Shown piece by piece: positions 25,401 through 38,300 of a DNA stretch of 64,000 nucleotides. How positions within the stretch are numbered: the first letter of the stretch is position 1; each line of letters starts with the position of its first letter. The stretch comes from Parapristionchus giblindavisi (lineage: Eukaryota; Nematoda; Chromadorea; Rhabditida; Diplogasteridae). The position numbers and the translations under genes were made by a program. The stretch lies in the NCBI GenBank assembly GCA_943737045.1, contig CALSFV010000404.1, positions 105,001 to 169,000 on the forward strand, in the 5' to 3' direction. The notes beneath the pieces were generated by a model that ran no database searches, was not told the origin of the DNA, and saw nothing but the letters and a program-made list of their open reading frames with translations.

Positions 25401-27470
25401 ACACAAATTTGCTTGAAAAGTTAGTTTATGATCAGTTTTGTAGTTCATTTTTCACCGTAAGACAATATTGGTGAGTGTAATATTACGGAATAGTGTTAAA
25501 CAAAGGGAGTTTTTTTTCTTGAGTGACTATGCTTGTCAGGCAGGGCTATAGATGACATCTACCTGAATACAAAACCAATATTATCTCAAATTATGGATGC
25601 CACGGAATACCGTAACCCGAGCTGAAAGTTCGTTGTTGCGCCAAGGAAATGCCAGGGACAATGCGGCCTTTCGAATTTGAAAGCTGAATATAGAGAAAAT
25701 TGCAAACGGTAATCGAACCCTCGTGATGCGTTTACAAGCGCTGATTACTAACCACTGAGCTACACGGGCTACCCTTTGGCCTTTCGAATCTATTAGAGAA
25801 TACAGAATGCCACATAATTGGTCACACGTTCTTCATGATAATAACGCACCCTCAATTTCCTGATTCCCCTTAAATAATCAATAAAAAGCTGCCGATAACA
25901 AATCGATAACGAATTTATCTTCTATGTTTGTTTTAGTTGTTGATTTTAAGAATGTTGACTCTGAATAAAGAAATTGATATTTAAAGGAAGAGCAACACGA
26001 GATTAAGTTAAATTTTTTTCGGAAAAGTGGGAAAAATTAATTATATTATTTTTTTGGTTTTTTTTGTTTGGTCAGAAATTTTTTTGTTGAGCCCAAACAA
26101 AATTTGTTGGTCGATATTATTTTTTGTCCCAGCCCTGATAAACAGACAACAAAAACTGGCTATATGATGGTCCGGAGATCCGATCGCAAACTGATTTTTT
26201 TACCTCCTCAAAACATTCTAAAATTAATTAAAATTTTAAAACAAAAAGTGCAGTCCAATTTTTGCATCCTCTTATAGAGCAGAAAATTTAACGTTGTTCT
26301 ACTCGACGAGCTCTTCAATATGAGTACAAACATGAGGGGGTTTGAAAGCAAAAATATTTCCGGGTCAACTTCAGGTCCATTTATCTCAAAAGTGGGGTCC
26401 TTCGATTTTTGATTTTTTCCCTTATTCGACGCGGAATTGTTTGCTCTATCAGATGAGGCAAAAAATGGACTGCACTTTTTTGTTTTAAAAATATTTTATT
26501 TTCGTTTTACTCAAATTTAGCAGGAAAACGTGTGAAACTCTCTTGTACATGGGTTTCAGACAAAACGTAATTTATGTTGCGCATTTTGTTTGAAACTCAT
26601 GTACAAGAGAACTACATGAGTTTTATTTATTCACACGATTGTTCACCCAATTTTGAGTAAAACGAAAGTAAAATATTTTTTGTGCACAAAGTGATTACGC
26701 CTATGTTGTAGAACGCAAAAATCCATACTTACTTTGTTGTTTCATGAAAATAAATTGTAGACCCCCATGCTGAAAAATATGGCCTGGAAAGTGGTCTTGA
26801 AAAAAAAAGTTGTCGAAACCTTGCCATGTTTATACTCATTTTAAAGAACTCGTCGAGTGCGTCATTTTTTATGTTGATCGTATTCTATGACTGGCACAAC
26901 CCTCGCGAGGCCTCGAATCTTACTGAGCCGGTGTCTTAAGTGCGAATTTCTGCTAACCATACTCAGAGTATCTTTTAATTATGCCAGAAAATAGAGGTTA
27001 TATAAAAAGTGATCTTATACGAGCTAAAGCGAAAAGCTTTTTCCCAGAAATTTTCCGACGTTTGAAACCGGGAAATATTTTTTCCCGAAATTTCCAGAAA
27101 ATATTTTCCAGCACAGCCCTGATCACAAGGAATAGTGAAAACATTGGTCGAAAACATGATGAGAGATAAGGAAGACAGTTGAATCCCCTCACAGGAGGTC
27201 TTTGGATTCATTATGATCATTAATGAATAGTTTAGCTAACCTATCCTTCATTGTATCCCATGATGGAAAGATATCTGTATTCCTTTTAGTATCATTGAAA
27301 TAGTGTGAAAGTGAATCATTCTCCTCCTTTTCTCTTTCCTTCAAACATTCAATCTACTATGTATCACTAAATAATAAACTGATAACCTCAGGAGTAGTTA
27401 TTATATCACTATCCCAATCAAGTCCATCTATATAATCAATAGAAGAAAATACAAATATAAGAAGAATAAA
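19465..27470 (-). CDS. CPD: Carboxypeptidase D-like membrane metallocarboxypeptidase (M14)
   Basis: The N-terminal peptidase unit (24660 down to about 22090) carries the M14 signature in order: [19 protein letters not shown] (zinc H and E), [24 protein letters not shown] (third zinc ligand), QDWQY and ITIEMGC with the catalytic glutamate. A transthyretin-like module follows ([19 protein letters not shown], 22060-21900). A second, diverged M14-like unit (about 21780-20180) lacks the HxxE motif and is probably non-catalytic. Near the end is a hydrophobic helix ([16 protein letters not shown]) and an acidic tail, giving a type I membrane protein. This order matches carboxypeptidase D, which trims C-terminal basic residues in the secretory pathway. 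The exact start is uncertain: an ATG at about 27480 gives MNNYS and then a probable 47-bp intron. MITEs sit in the introns at 22409-23300 and 24756-27121. Confidence 0.87.
22522..22680. mobile_element. hAT-like MITE, TIR CATAGGTCGAA, copy 2
   Basis: Full element with an 8-bp duplication GGTGTATT (22514-22521, 22681-22688). Same termini and degenerate AAAATCCGGTCAGG units inside as copy 1. Confidence 0.92.
22786..22862. mobile_element. Truncated CATAGGTCGAA element
   Basis: Only one terminus is seen (CATAGGTCGAAAAGTATG followed by CCTGATCGCATTTT). The other end is missing. Confidence 0.6.
23044..23163. mobile_element. CATAGGTCGAA element, inverted orientation
   Basis: Begins CATAGGTCGAAAAGTATG and ends CTAGCTATTCGACCTATG, so it is reversed relative to copies 1 and 2. 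The interior again has CTG(A/G)(C/T)GCATTTTGAA units. No clear 8-bp duplication is seen. Confidence 0.75.
25284..26137. mobile_element. hAT-like element, TIR CAGGGCTGGGA, 854 bp
   Basis: Termini CAGGGCTGGGATTTTTTG and TTTTTTGTCCCAGCCCTG with a perfect 8-bp duplication ATAAACAG (25276-25283, 26138-26145). The ends are rich in TTTTTTGG. No transposase; a tRNA-like segment lies inside. Confidence 0.93.
25704..25772 (-). pseudogene. tRNA-like sequence inside the hAT element
   Basis: On the minus strand an A-box (TAGCTCAGTGGTTAG) and a B-box (GGTTCGATTACC) are spaced as in a tRNA. The anticodon and T stems pair poorly, so this is a tRNA relic or a tRNA-derived SINE head rather than a functional gene. 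Confidence 0.5.
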
Positions 27471-28209
27471 CTATAATTATTCATATTATATATTAGGATA
27501 ATCGATGATGAACTGAATTAAGCTCTATTCATTCACTTACAGTTTGTAGATACATCATACACATTATATGGAGGTCTAAGACAGTGAATACATTACACAA
27601 CTGTAATGATTAACTCTAGCTTAATGAAGAATCAAGATTAAACGATTAGAATTGATTCATGGCAAGTAAAAGAATACAAGTAATATAAGTGGAAAATTGG
27701 AGAGAAGAAGATTGAGTAGAGAAGAGATATTAGACGACTCAAGGAAAGACAAACAAAGTGAAGAGAGAATAGTATAAATATTAGTGTGAGTAGTTACTAG
27801 TGAACGAAATGATAGAGATATTCATGTACCGAATCATAACGGATGTATAGAGTACAAAGATAAAGAGAAGAAAGAAAGGAAGAGTGAACATCATTCACTT
27901 TATCTATCACATCAAGTAGTATCCAAATGAATCATGAATGACTATAGATAGAAGAGTCAAGTATTGATTGATTGGATTGATAGATGAATGGAGAGATGGA
28001 ATAGAGAAGAACAAGGATGGATATGGGAGTACAATAGAGAAGAGATAGACCAACATCCCACATCCACAAACAACAAAAGAAAACAACAGACAACATAAGA
28101 TAAAACAAAAAGTTATTTGATACTACTTTCTTATATCATATCTAATAGAGTGATAAAATGAATGAATAGATTTGTTTTATAATAGAAGGGGATGGATATA
28201 TCTATATAT
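27471..28209. other. Intergenic region, carboxypeptidase 5' side and LTV1 3' side
   Basis: Upstream region of the carboxypeptidase and 3' flank of LTV1, both on the minus strand. AT-rich and GA-rich on the + strand. No convincing ORF, repeat or RNA gene. A missing signal-peptide exon of the carboxypeptidase could lie here. Confidence 0.5.
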
Positions 28210-30880
28210 CTATACAATCGGAGTAGTCTTCTGATTAGCAAATCGTGATTGAACTGCTTTTCTATGTTCAATTGCAAATGCATTTTTATTTTCTTTCTTC
28301 TCAGCTCTTCTTATTTTTCTTTGTTCTTTAATTGCTCCTTTTCGTATCTTTCTTTCTTCTGTTGTCTCTCCACGAGGTCTACAATATCATAATAGTCATT
28401 AATCAATCAATCAATATCACTATTCATCAAATAGAATAACAGGAATGATCAACATGATAAATACAATACCTATATGTAGTAGTAGTACATATACTTTCAT
28501 CATCTTCATCATTATCTTCCATATCTTCATCTTCTTCTTCAACAACAATCTCTGATTTCTTCTCTAATTCACGAAGAGCTTTTCGACTTAACCGACCTCC
28601 TTTCTCCTGCATAAGCACATCATTACTTCCTCATTTATTTCACAATACAAACATCTTTATTTAAGAAGGAGATGATTGGAATGATTTTTTTTTAATTTCA
28701 GACCAATACACATTTTGTCATTACTTTACTTTGATAATGAATCAACCTTGATAAGAGATGGATGATTGTAACAGTTACTGTACTGAGTAGCAAAGGATTC
28801 ACAATCCCATTTCATTCTCTTCGATGCTGATACGTCTATTTCCACCTGAAAGACATCGATTCAATTCTCAACTATATTATAATGGACATGATGAAGCAAT
28901 ATGCAGTAGTAGATAGTAAAATAGTATTTATGATATTGGAAAGGAAGAATATAGTATTGTACCTCTTCCATATCATCTTTTCCTTCTTTCTCAATCTGCT
29001 TCATATGATCACGAACGTATCTACAAAGATTGAATAAACTATCTCAGTTATCGTATACAGACGGAGAAATCAGGTATATGTCTCGTCAATTTCAATAAAA
29101 TAGCACAACTCATTTATCTGATAAGTACCCACATCATGGTCGAATGTGATATATGTCATAAGAAGGGCAAACTAACTTTTTAGCAAATTCGACATCATAT
29201 TCAGGTACTCCCCTCTTCTCTCCAACTAACTTACGAACTCGAACATCTGTTGGCTCGATTCCTCAATAACCATTATCTTCACAAGAAACTGCTAATTAAA
29301 GGAACGAGTCATTTTAGACAATATTAGAATAGATCAATAGAATAATCATATGAGTGCACTACATGCTGTAAAACTAAATTTTCAGAATGCTAAGCAACTT
29401 GTAGGGCAGGTAGATCATTATCAATAAGACGACAAAGCATTTATATAGATTATAAGAGAATCAAAGTAAAAATAGACTACCATTAATTTCCACAACTTCT
29501 CCTTCTAATTCTCCTAATTGATCTTCATTATAATCAGCCTCTAACATAGCCTCAAATGCTGCATCCACATCTCTATCTCCTTCATCTTCAACAATTACTT
29601 ATTAGTGTGACCGACTATTATACAATGACAAACCATGTCCATGTTCTTCTTCATCTGATTCTTCTTCATCTTCCATATCATAATCTTCATATCCTCTATT
29701 AAAGTCCTCATTATCATCATCCTGCATAAATCTACCGTACTGTACCGTATAGCAGGGCTGTGCGGAAAATACTTTTCGGAAAATTTCGGAAAAATCTAAA
29801 ATCGCTTTAATACTCAAATTTTCGTGTTTTTTCTCTCTATTTTTTGCTTTATCCAGATCCAGAAAATCCTAATAGAAATAAGGAACAAAAAATCGAGAGT
29901 TGAAACTCATAACCAATTACCGGAATGCTAATGGCAAGGGACAGCAATTGGTGAAAATTCACTTTTGAAGGAAAATGTAGAATAAAACGAGTATTTCAGT
30001 ATACGGGGAGGCAAAATTTTTCGAGTGGATGGTCTCACAAATACCGTGATCATCGAAAAATTGAATTTGTGCTAGTCAAAAAGATTCGGAAAATTTTTTA
30101 AAAGTCGGAAATTTTTTCGACGGAAAAATTTTCCGATTTTTTTCGAAAATGCACAGCTCTGCCATATAGTATAATCTATGAAAGAACATACCTCATAATC
30201 TGAATCATCTTCCTCCATTATGGGTCTTCTCATTCTAGGAACAAGAAGTTTGTCTTCAACAACTCCTCCAGCCATTTCAATGAAATCATCCTCGAGATCT
30301 CCACTTTCCTATAACAAATCAAGATACTAAAAACTGATAAATTTCACAGTAACCTCAAAGTCTCCTTCAAGAGCCTTATCCAGATCATCGTCAAAAACAA
30401 CTTTCTTCTCATTAGATTCCATTTCAGGCATATGCGGAGCGCGAACTACACTACGGACTTCATCGAGTGATAGCATAACGTTTGCCTAAAACATATTTAT
30501 GTAGGAAGCAACAGTAGATTAGCGCTAGTTACCTCATTTCTGTCACGAAGATGTTGCATGTAGTCATAATTATCATCGAAAAAGACTCCATACTTTCGTT
30601 GTTCTTCGATATGCTCCTATAAATAGCATAGAGTGTGCATTCAATCAAAAAGTGAATGCATGAAGAAAAATAAAAAGTTAAAACATATAAATACCAACCT
30701 TAGAAGGTTGGAAGACTTCAGTTGGTTCATCCGCTTGGACTGCACTAGCTGGAATCAGACGGAAACGTTGAGCATGCTTTCTATCGATAAATCCTTTCTT
30801 GCCCTGAAGAAATGAATGGATTTAGAGGGAAATACGTATAATACATTTCGAGACAAAGAGTTAAAATATCAAATTACCAT
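28210..30880 (-). CDS. LTV1: LTV1 homologue, 40S ribosome biogenesis factor
   Basis: The protein starts M|GKKGFIDRKHAQRFRLI and continues with TEVFQPSK, QRKYGVFFDDNYDYMQHLRD, VRAPHMPEME and FDDDLDKALEGDFE, the conserved LTV1 N-terminal block. An acidic region (29640-29720), EFAKKYVRDHM, SASKRMKWDCESFATQYSN and a basic C terminus (28216-28380) complete it. LTV1 is a cytoplasmic assembly and export factor of the pre-40S subunit. Exons include 30880-30878 (the ATG alone), 30803-30699, 30616-30533, 30485-30354, 30308-30192 and 29721 downward; at least five more follow to the TAG at 28210. All listed exons are in phase. The intron after residue ...DSDYE is enlarged by a hAT-like MITE. Confidence 0.95.
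29753..30161. mobile_element. hAT-like MITE, TIR CAGGGCTGTGC, in an LTV1 intron
   Basis: CAGGGCTGTGCGGAAAAT at one end and AAATGCACAGCTCTG at the other. The 8-bp flanks CCGTATAG and CCATATAG (29745-29752, 30162-30169) match at 7 of 8 positions. The sub-terminal regions repeat CGGAAAATTT. No coding capacity. Confidence 0.87.
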
Positions 30881-33800
30881 TTTGAAAACGTCAAAATCAA
30901 GGACACGTGTTTACCCCTGTAATAAGGAAGAGTTAGATCATGAAGTAAGAGAACACAAGTAAATTCTTCGAATAATGTAATAACAAAAATAATAAGAAAA
31001 AAATGATTTATTCGCTACTAAGTGAACACGATTTTCCTACTTTCAGGTATTCGCCTTATGACGGCGGCTGGCTCTTAAAGATGTGGCCGTAATTTCAAGA
31101 ATACTATAAAACACTATCTGAGAGAATTCAACAACTCCGATATTTTTTGGTATCGATGAAAAATAGATTTTTCTGTTTTATGTATTATAATTACAGGCTC
31201 AATGAGTGAAGATCACTGGCACTTGGAAATTCCTTCCAATTGAAAATTCGCTTCAGGAGGTGACCCAACGATTTGGCGCCTTTTCCTATAAGGTTTATTT
31301 TGAATCCAATCGATGCGGGAGTGGACGCAATCGACTCCTTAGCTAATTCTAAGAAACTATTGTCAAGGGGAGTTTTTCGATCAACGGTCAACGAAGGCTG
31401 GAATTTTGAATTTTCGAAAAAAATTTCACATTTAATTAATTTTCACTATTTTGCTACAACAATCCTACGTTTTTTATTGGCTTAATCGCTTCTAAATATC
31501 ATAACACAGCTTCAGTTTAAAAATCATAATTTTTTAAAATACGATTACGGTGAATAAATCATTTTTATAATGATGTCGTGAATTATGGTGTGGCACCTAC
31601 AGTATCCCGAATCGATAAATTTAGAAATCTGGTAGTTTTAAACATATTTTACCGCTGTTCCTGACATGACTAAGGTATACGACTACTCCTCGTCTTCTGA
31701 GTGCATTCTTTTTTTTCTAGGTAGCATAATATATTTCAACTCTATTTGCAATGGTTGCGTATGCCATTCAGAATCACTATGATATATAAACTTTCCCCTT
31801 AGCACGGATACGTCTTGAAATGATGGATCAAATGCAATTTTTATATGCGGCATAGATGGATGTATGGATGTACAATGGAAGAGATACGAGTGACATTTCG
31901 AAGGAATAGTACGAAACGACGAATAAAGCAACAGATTTTCATGAAACAATCAGATGCGAAGACTTCAACTGGATACTGTAGCCGTCCTGCATGCTGGAAT
32001 TCACTGTTGCTTTGTTATGCGTGGATGTATGGTAAATAAATATGTAATTCGCCAATTTGTTAAATACGTAACAGAAATGAGATATGCTTGACAACATAGA
32101 CATAAACTAAAAAAATTTATTGATCCTTCATATGAATTCATATGAATCATACGATTAATTAATGATCAAAACTACGGTAGTTCATTCGTTTCATCGTTAT
32201 ACGAATCTTGATTTACAGTAAAACGAGAGAAGACCATATTATAACACAAGTGAAAATCATTTACACTTAGTATGGTCTTCTGTCATTGTTCATTAAATGA
32301 TCGATTTAAGAAATATCAGATGACAGAGTAGTATTAAATTGATTAATACATCTACCAGCTGATATTGAGTCTTTTTTTTCTGTATGAAAGTTCATTTTAT
32401 AAGAAGTATAAATAAATATAACTTCACCGCATTTCCCATTCTGCGAATCTTTTCATCTCAAAATGTGTGTTTTAACAATAACCATTTTGATGTACTGCTA
32501 AACACCTTGTCCATCCATTTGGATCAAGTAAATAATGAATACTGTGTATGCATAATATTATGTTGCAATTCATGAACTAATAGTAACCAATGTGTACTAA
32601 TTGTAATGATATAGTGAGATAGAGTGGAATGAGTATCATTGTGATATATCTTATCGATAAGAAGATCTTCATTCTTCTCTTCCTTCTCAAGGTCATATCT
32701 ACATTCACATCATCCGTCTTTTATCGATTCATTCTTTTATAGATAAGATCTTCTCCAATATTGGTATAATAATTATTCATCTCTATGGACAATTATGCAG
32801 ACAGCGAGATGAATCATTGCGAACGTAATAGATTGTAATTAGTGATGTATCTATCAATTCGTTCATGTAATCCCTTATTGAGAAACCAATTAAGTTATTG
32901 AGAAGATGAAAAGTGCTTAGATATGAATGAATGACTATGAACTCTAGTTAACTGATAACTATGAGTGATTAGAGAGATGGGAGGAGAGGAGGAGTGAATA
33001 GAAAGAATGAAATGAAGAGAGAGAAGGAATTCAAATGGAGGTACTTAGATAGTAGTCACATTATATTAGTACCTTCAACTATTTAATTACAAGTTCATTC
33101 ATTCGTTCATTTCAACTCAATAGAATATATGAATATCATATCATTTCCGTTCACATAATGGATCAGTCTATGTATATCTTATCTAACTTCTCTAATTCTC
33201 TTCATTTTCTTATTGTATCCAATATGAATGCACTTGGAATAGAACCACGATGGCCCACAAAAGACCGGTTGAAGATGATAGTAGAGAGTGTGTCGAGAGT
33301 GGAGAGTCATTCTTTCTATCTCTATCAAGTAGGCGGAGTCAATGAATATGGGAGGAGTCTAGAGATGAAGAAGAGATGGGCGTATAAGTATTCATTCTGT
33401 CTATCAACATCATTATGAGATGTCTTGACTTCTCTTTGGTTATCTGGCTTTCTGACTATACTCTCAGGATCATAAAGCTAGGTTACCAAAGCTAAGTCCT
33501 TCTCTATTCCATCCATCGTCATATAAGTATATGGACACAATAGTCGATACTCATTCTTCATTTCTTATCTCCACTCCAACCCCCTTCTCTATACAAGCAC
33601 TCTCTCCATCATCATTCTTATCAATCAATCAATAGTCTGTCTCTGTGTTCTTTCTCTTCTTGTCAATTACTACTCTTCCTTTCCACAGTTTGCTTACTCC
33701 TATAGAGAGATAGAGAAGTTACAATGAAAGATACAATAGTTGATCTATTAGTTGATATCATTCTCTATCAATAGTGTAATAGAATAAGTAGTATAGTATG

Positions 33801-34644
33801 ATATAATACAAGATAGATTGACCTCTATCTCCAATAGATAACAATCTCAGTGTCGGTATTCACCGTAAAGGTAATATCCAATCAATCTATAGTCTTATCG
33901 TAAATATAGTGTCCTTCAAAAGAGTATAGGACCTTATACAATGGATAGATAAGACTATACCCTCTACTTCATTCTATACTTAGACTACTTAATTTAATTA
34001 GTTCCAATGTGATAAGTATCAAATACCATTCTCATCATTCACATTATACTATCTTCCCATTCACATATACCTTTTATTACGAGACAACATTAACAAATCA
34101 TTTATTAGGGGAACGGGGACATATAAAAGGGGAAGGGGGGTAAAAATATATTAGTTAAAGGGATAAAATAAGGGTAGAGGGGAGAATGGGGGGAAACGTC
34201 GTTTGGAACGAGGATACTCTAATGGGATACCAAGAGGTATCTACATTACTTCACGCGGATTGCAATACAACGACATTCCCTCGTTACACGGGTTAGTCAA
34301 TCAATCAATCAATACATGATACATCATGATACGGAGGCAATCGGGTCAACATAAAACGTATCCATATCCTTATAATGAGGTATGTTCATACAAGACAACA
34401 ATTAATCAATCAATCAATCAAATCTATCTATACTCATTCAATCTACTATTCATCCTATACATCTCCAATATAACATTATGAAAAGAACAATAAGAGAAGA
34501 ATAAGAACATTTAAAATATTATTAGATATCATTAAAGTGTGTGTCATATCATCAGTCTGTAACAAATTAAAAGAAACATTATGGAAAATAAATAGATAGT
34601 AAGCGAATGATTAAGAGAAGAGAAGAAGCGAAGAGAAGGTAATA
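30881..34644. other. Intergenic region, LTV1 promoter and lin-41 3' side
   Basis: About 3.8 kb between two minus-strand genes. It should contain the LTV1 promoter on its left and the lin-41 3' UTR on its right. Six-mer let-7 seed fragments (GAGGTA on the + strand) recur near 33040, 34228 and 34375. Several short ORFs occur but none has a recognisable domain or splice context. No transposon with clear ends was found. Confidence 0.45.
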
Positions 34645-34719
34645 GAGGTAATACAGTACAAGTCAATGGAATAAGTAGAATATGATCGAATATAAGAGAT
34701 TATGGTTGTAGAGGTAGTA
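34645..34719 (-). promoter_or_regulatory. let-7 complementary sites in the presumptive lin-41 3' UTR
   Basis: On the minus strand, TACTACCTC at 34719-34711 is a 9-nt match to let-7 nucleotides 2-10, about 80 nt past the lin-41 stop, with AACCTAT upstream giving possible 3' supplementary pairing. A second, weaker site (TACCTC with upstream ACTTGTACTG) lies at 34650-34645. Paired let-7 sites in the lin-41 3' UTR are established in C. elegans. Confidence 0.65.
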
Positions 34720-34795
34720 ATCAGATAGGTTGAGATAAAGGAAAAGGATGGAAAATGAAAACTATATCGACCACATATTATATTAAATCTAAAAT

Positions 34796-35092
34796 CTAAA
34801 ATACGCGAATACAATTATTACCAAAGTCGACGACATAGATTCGTCCTTCTGGTGATACACAAACATCTGTTGGACGATCCAATAAAGGCTATAATTAATC
34901 AATAAATACAAAATATGAATGATAGATGAATGATACCTTAGGTGGTTGAGGTGCAAAAAGAGGAGGAGGAGCATTAACTGATCCTCCAACTGCTAATGGA
35001 GTAGGCAATTCTTGTGGCATTTGGAATCCATTTGTCTTTGATATTCCACCAAATGATGCTACACAACGCATATCATCACCACAAAAGATCTA

Positions 35093-35123
<31 letters not shown>

Positions 35124-35321
35124 GGTCTAAGGCCATGTATATTACCTGTACTCTATTATTCCTTGAATCACATACTAGAATATGTCCTTCAGGATCAGTC
35201 TTCACTCCTTGAGGACGACAGAATAGACCTGTTGTCTCTCCTTCACTACCATAACATTTCATATCAGGAGAGGAACGAGATGATGATAAGACAGCCAATC
35301 GATGATTGTTGAAGTCACTGT

Positions 35322-35369
<48 letters not shown>

Positions 35370-38300
35370 GAATGTACATACGTGATGAGTAATTGTCCAT
35401 CAGGGAGATAACATAATCCACGAGGAGAATCCAGATGTTTGTAGAAATAAGCAGAATCAAATCCACATTTACGAATGAATTGACCCATTGCAGTGAAGAT
35501 CTACAATTATTACTTTGTTATGTCTCCAAACGGTTTTAATTAAACATATTTCATTTAAAAAAGTAATATAACTCAACACTAGTTTCACAATGAAAATATA
35601 GGAATATAATAGTTTGTATAATTTTTCTTTTCAATTTGCATCTTTTACCCATTTATTTACTCGAAGGATCATGGAATATATGTGGTTCGGACCATTTTTG
35701 GCGCTTAAAAATGAAGGAAGCGGCGCAATAAGATTACATATTTCAAAAATTGGTTGCTAAGTTGTTGTAAAAAATTGTTTTGATGATAATTCTATCCATA
35801 GCATACGCGGGCACCACTGCCGCTAGCGGCAACACATCCCCGATTTTTGTCACCCGACCCCCCGATTTCCCAAAAATCTCACTCAAAATGACGTATAGAT
35901 GCTCCATTTTTTGCTTCCGACCCCCCGATTTTTGCGTCCGACCCTCCGATTTTCATTTCCAGCGGCAATGACCGCCCAAGTATGATCCATAGTGGCAAAT
36001 TATAAAGAATAGAACGCTATAATGCGCCTTTTTGAGCTTTTTCAACAGAGTAATGTGATTACTGTGATTCGGAAACCTCGCTCGTAGTGTGGAGCAGGCT
36101 ACAGTAATCAAACTTCTTCCCGGCGTTGTTTCAAACATGCAAATACATATTTCTTTTTCGTTTTCGAGTATATCAACATGAGACAAATTGTTATAAGCAA
36201 TTATAATCGAAATGTTTAGATGTCAGCTGCCTTTAAAAACACATGAAAAAAGCAAAAATGGAAATTCGATATACTCATTCATTCAAATTCGCGGACGATA
36301 ATATACAAAGTCAGACTTGGCGTTTCCAGGGTATAAATGGGAACTCGGAGTTCTTCCACTATTTTAGGGACGGCGTCTCTACCAATCTATCTCTCTCAAT
36401 TTGATCCATGAGACTATACTATATAAAATACTACAATAACCCAAATCATAAGCATACTTCATAATATTTTTAAAAAGGTTTGAGTTGAGCTATGAGATAT
36501 TGTTTTAAGAATTTTCATTTAAAAATATTTGCATTGTCATAGAATACTTACTTGTACTCTATGATTCCTTGTATCAGACACAGCAATATTATTGATATTA
36601 TTAGTTGCCACTCCCCATGGATAGTTAAACATTCCAACTGGTCTTCCTCTTTCTCCAAACTTTAGAATGAATGTTCCATCTTGATCAAATACCTACAATC
36701 ACCAATCGATCAACCAATCAATCAATACTATCATACCATAATATTATAATAAAGTCTCTTATACAGTATATTATACCTGAATACGATGATTATCTTTATC
36801 AGCTACAATAATCTGATTAAGAGTATTTGTAGTGAGTCCTGCAGGTCTATCAAACTGTCCAGCTCTCGTTCCAGCACTTCCAAACTTTGTTATGAAATGT
36901 CCGTCCTTGTCGAATATCTACAATCAAATCAATCAAGTAAATCAAATCAATATGTGTACCTGTATTCTATTATTAGATCTATCAGCAACAAGTATTCTTC
37001 CTAATAGATCACAACATATTCCCCATGGTCGACATAACTCTCCATCTCCTGATCCTTCTCTACCAAATGAGAATAATTCTCCTTGATTACAAATCTCTTC
37101 ATAGTTTCTACCACGTCGAACATCAACTTGAGTTGGACAACCGCTACAATTATAATATATTCATCATATATACTATACATGGACAACCATTCTTTCTGTA
37201 AATTCAAATCGCGTCGCGCTTTACCAAGTTGAGGGACTCCATACTAACTTTTTTCTTCATTTTTGAATAACTTTTGGCTAAATCGGATGGGTCGGGTGCC
37301 AAAACCGAGTGGGTCTTGTCGCTAAAGACAATGCCGCCTATGTACGATATAGACCAGGGCTGTGAGTAAAATAGTTTTCGTAAAACGTAATTTTACGACT
37401 TTTTCTCTCGTAAAATTCGTAAAAAATTTCGCTAAAAAATTTCGCGTCAAAATTTTAAGAAATTGTCCCTGATTTATTTATAACAAAAGATGGGAAACTC
37501 GCGAATGTTCATAATGATTCTCTTATGAAATGGACAAACGATAAGCAATAAGTTACAAATAAATTTTTTTTCTATATAATACAGGATATCCCAAAGGCTG
37601 AATTTCCGACGATTCTTTAAAATAATTTCATCAATTTTCAGTATTTTGCCATTTTTTCTCGTTTCGTTAAATTTTAACTATTCGTAAAATTTTACGGAAA
37701 AAGTCGTAAAATCGTAAAATTCGTAAAATCGTAAAACGTAAAATGCACAGCCCTGATATAAAATATATAGATTGAATACTTGATAGAAGTTCCTCTAAGT
37801 GTGATATTAAGTGTATGAGGTCCATCTTGAAGAGGAATATATGATAGTACAACAACTCCTCCATCACGTTCACTACAATCATATTATATATATATACTAT
37901 ATATTATTCAATATACTAAAGACTTACGAAATAGATACATCAAGTGGATTTCCATTGGGAGCTATTACAGTACCTTCAACTGATTGTCCTTTTGTACGAC
38001 ATATCTACAATTGTTACCATACTAATCACAGAATAGCTATGTTACACATTTTCATAATAAGGCCAGGTCTGTGAAAAAAAGCAATAAAGGTTACAAAAAA
38101 TCCCTATAGGCTACAAGGTTTTCAACAACAAAAATATCCCAAAATGCGGACAGTCATCGTAGTTATTGACATGATACTAATCAATACAAGATATATTATA
38201 ATACCTGATTACAAGCATCTTTCAATTGAACAGTTACAGCAGTCTGTCGTTCACGTATAGCTCTTCTAAAACCTTCACCCAATATCTGAGAGTTCCTAGC

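Larger units (their letters stand above)
25046..26940. mobile_element. Diverged foldback nested in the composite hAT-like element
   Basis: Left TTAAGACATCGGCTCAGT pairs with right ACTGAGCCGGTGTCTTAA. The GAGCCGGTCTCTTAA motif also occurs in both arms of the 11814-14786 foldback, so the two are related. Further inverted pairs lie inside, at 26225-26490 around AAAGTGCAGTCCA and at 26506-26682 around TTTTACTCAAATTTAG. No coding capacity. Confidence 0.6.
24756..27121. mobile_element. Composite hAT-like element, TIR CAGGGATGTG / CACAGCCCTG
   Basis: Left CAGGGATGTGAAAAATTTCC; right ends CAGCACAGCCCTG. The sub-terminal regions are TTCCCG-rich on both sides. No matching 8-bp duplication is seen. A mirrored copy of the left end lies immediately outside (24717-24740), suggesting rearrangement. 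It encloses the foldback at 25046-26940. Located in a carboxypeptidase intron. Confidence 0.65.

Noticed and set aside
31683..31949. 88-residue minus-strand ORF ending KKRMHSEDEE
   Set aside because: Isolated, no domain, overlaps an equally long ORF on the other strand.
33158..33418. 86-residue ORF with NALGIEPRWPTKDRL
   Set aside because: Composition looks somewhat coding, but there is no known motif, no clear partner exon and no start context. Left uncalled.
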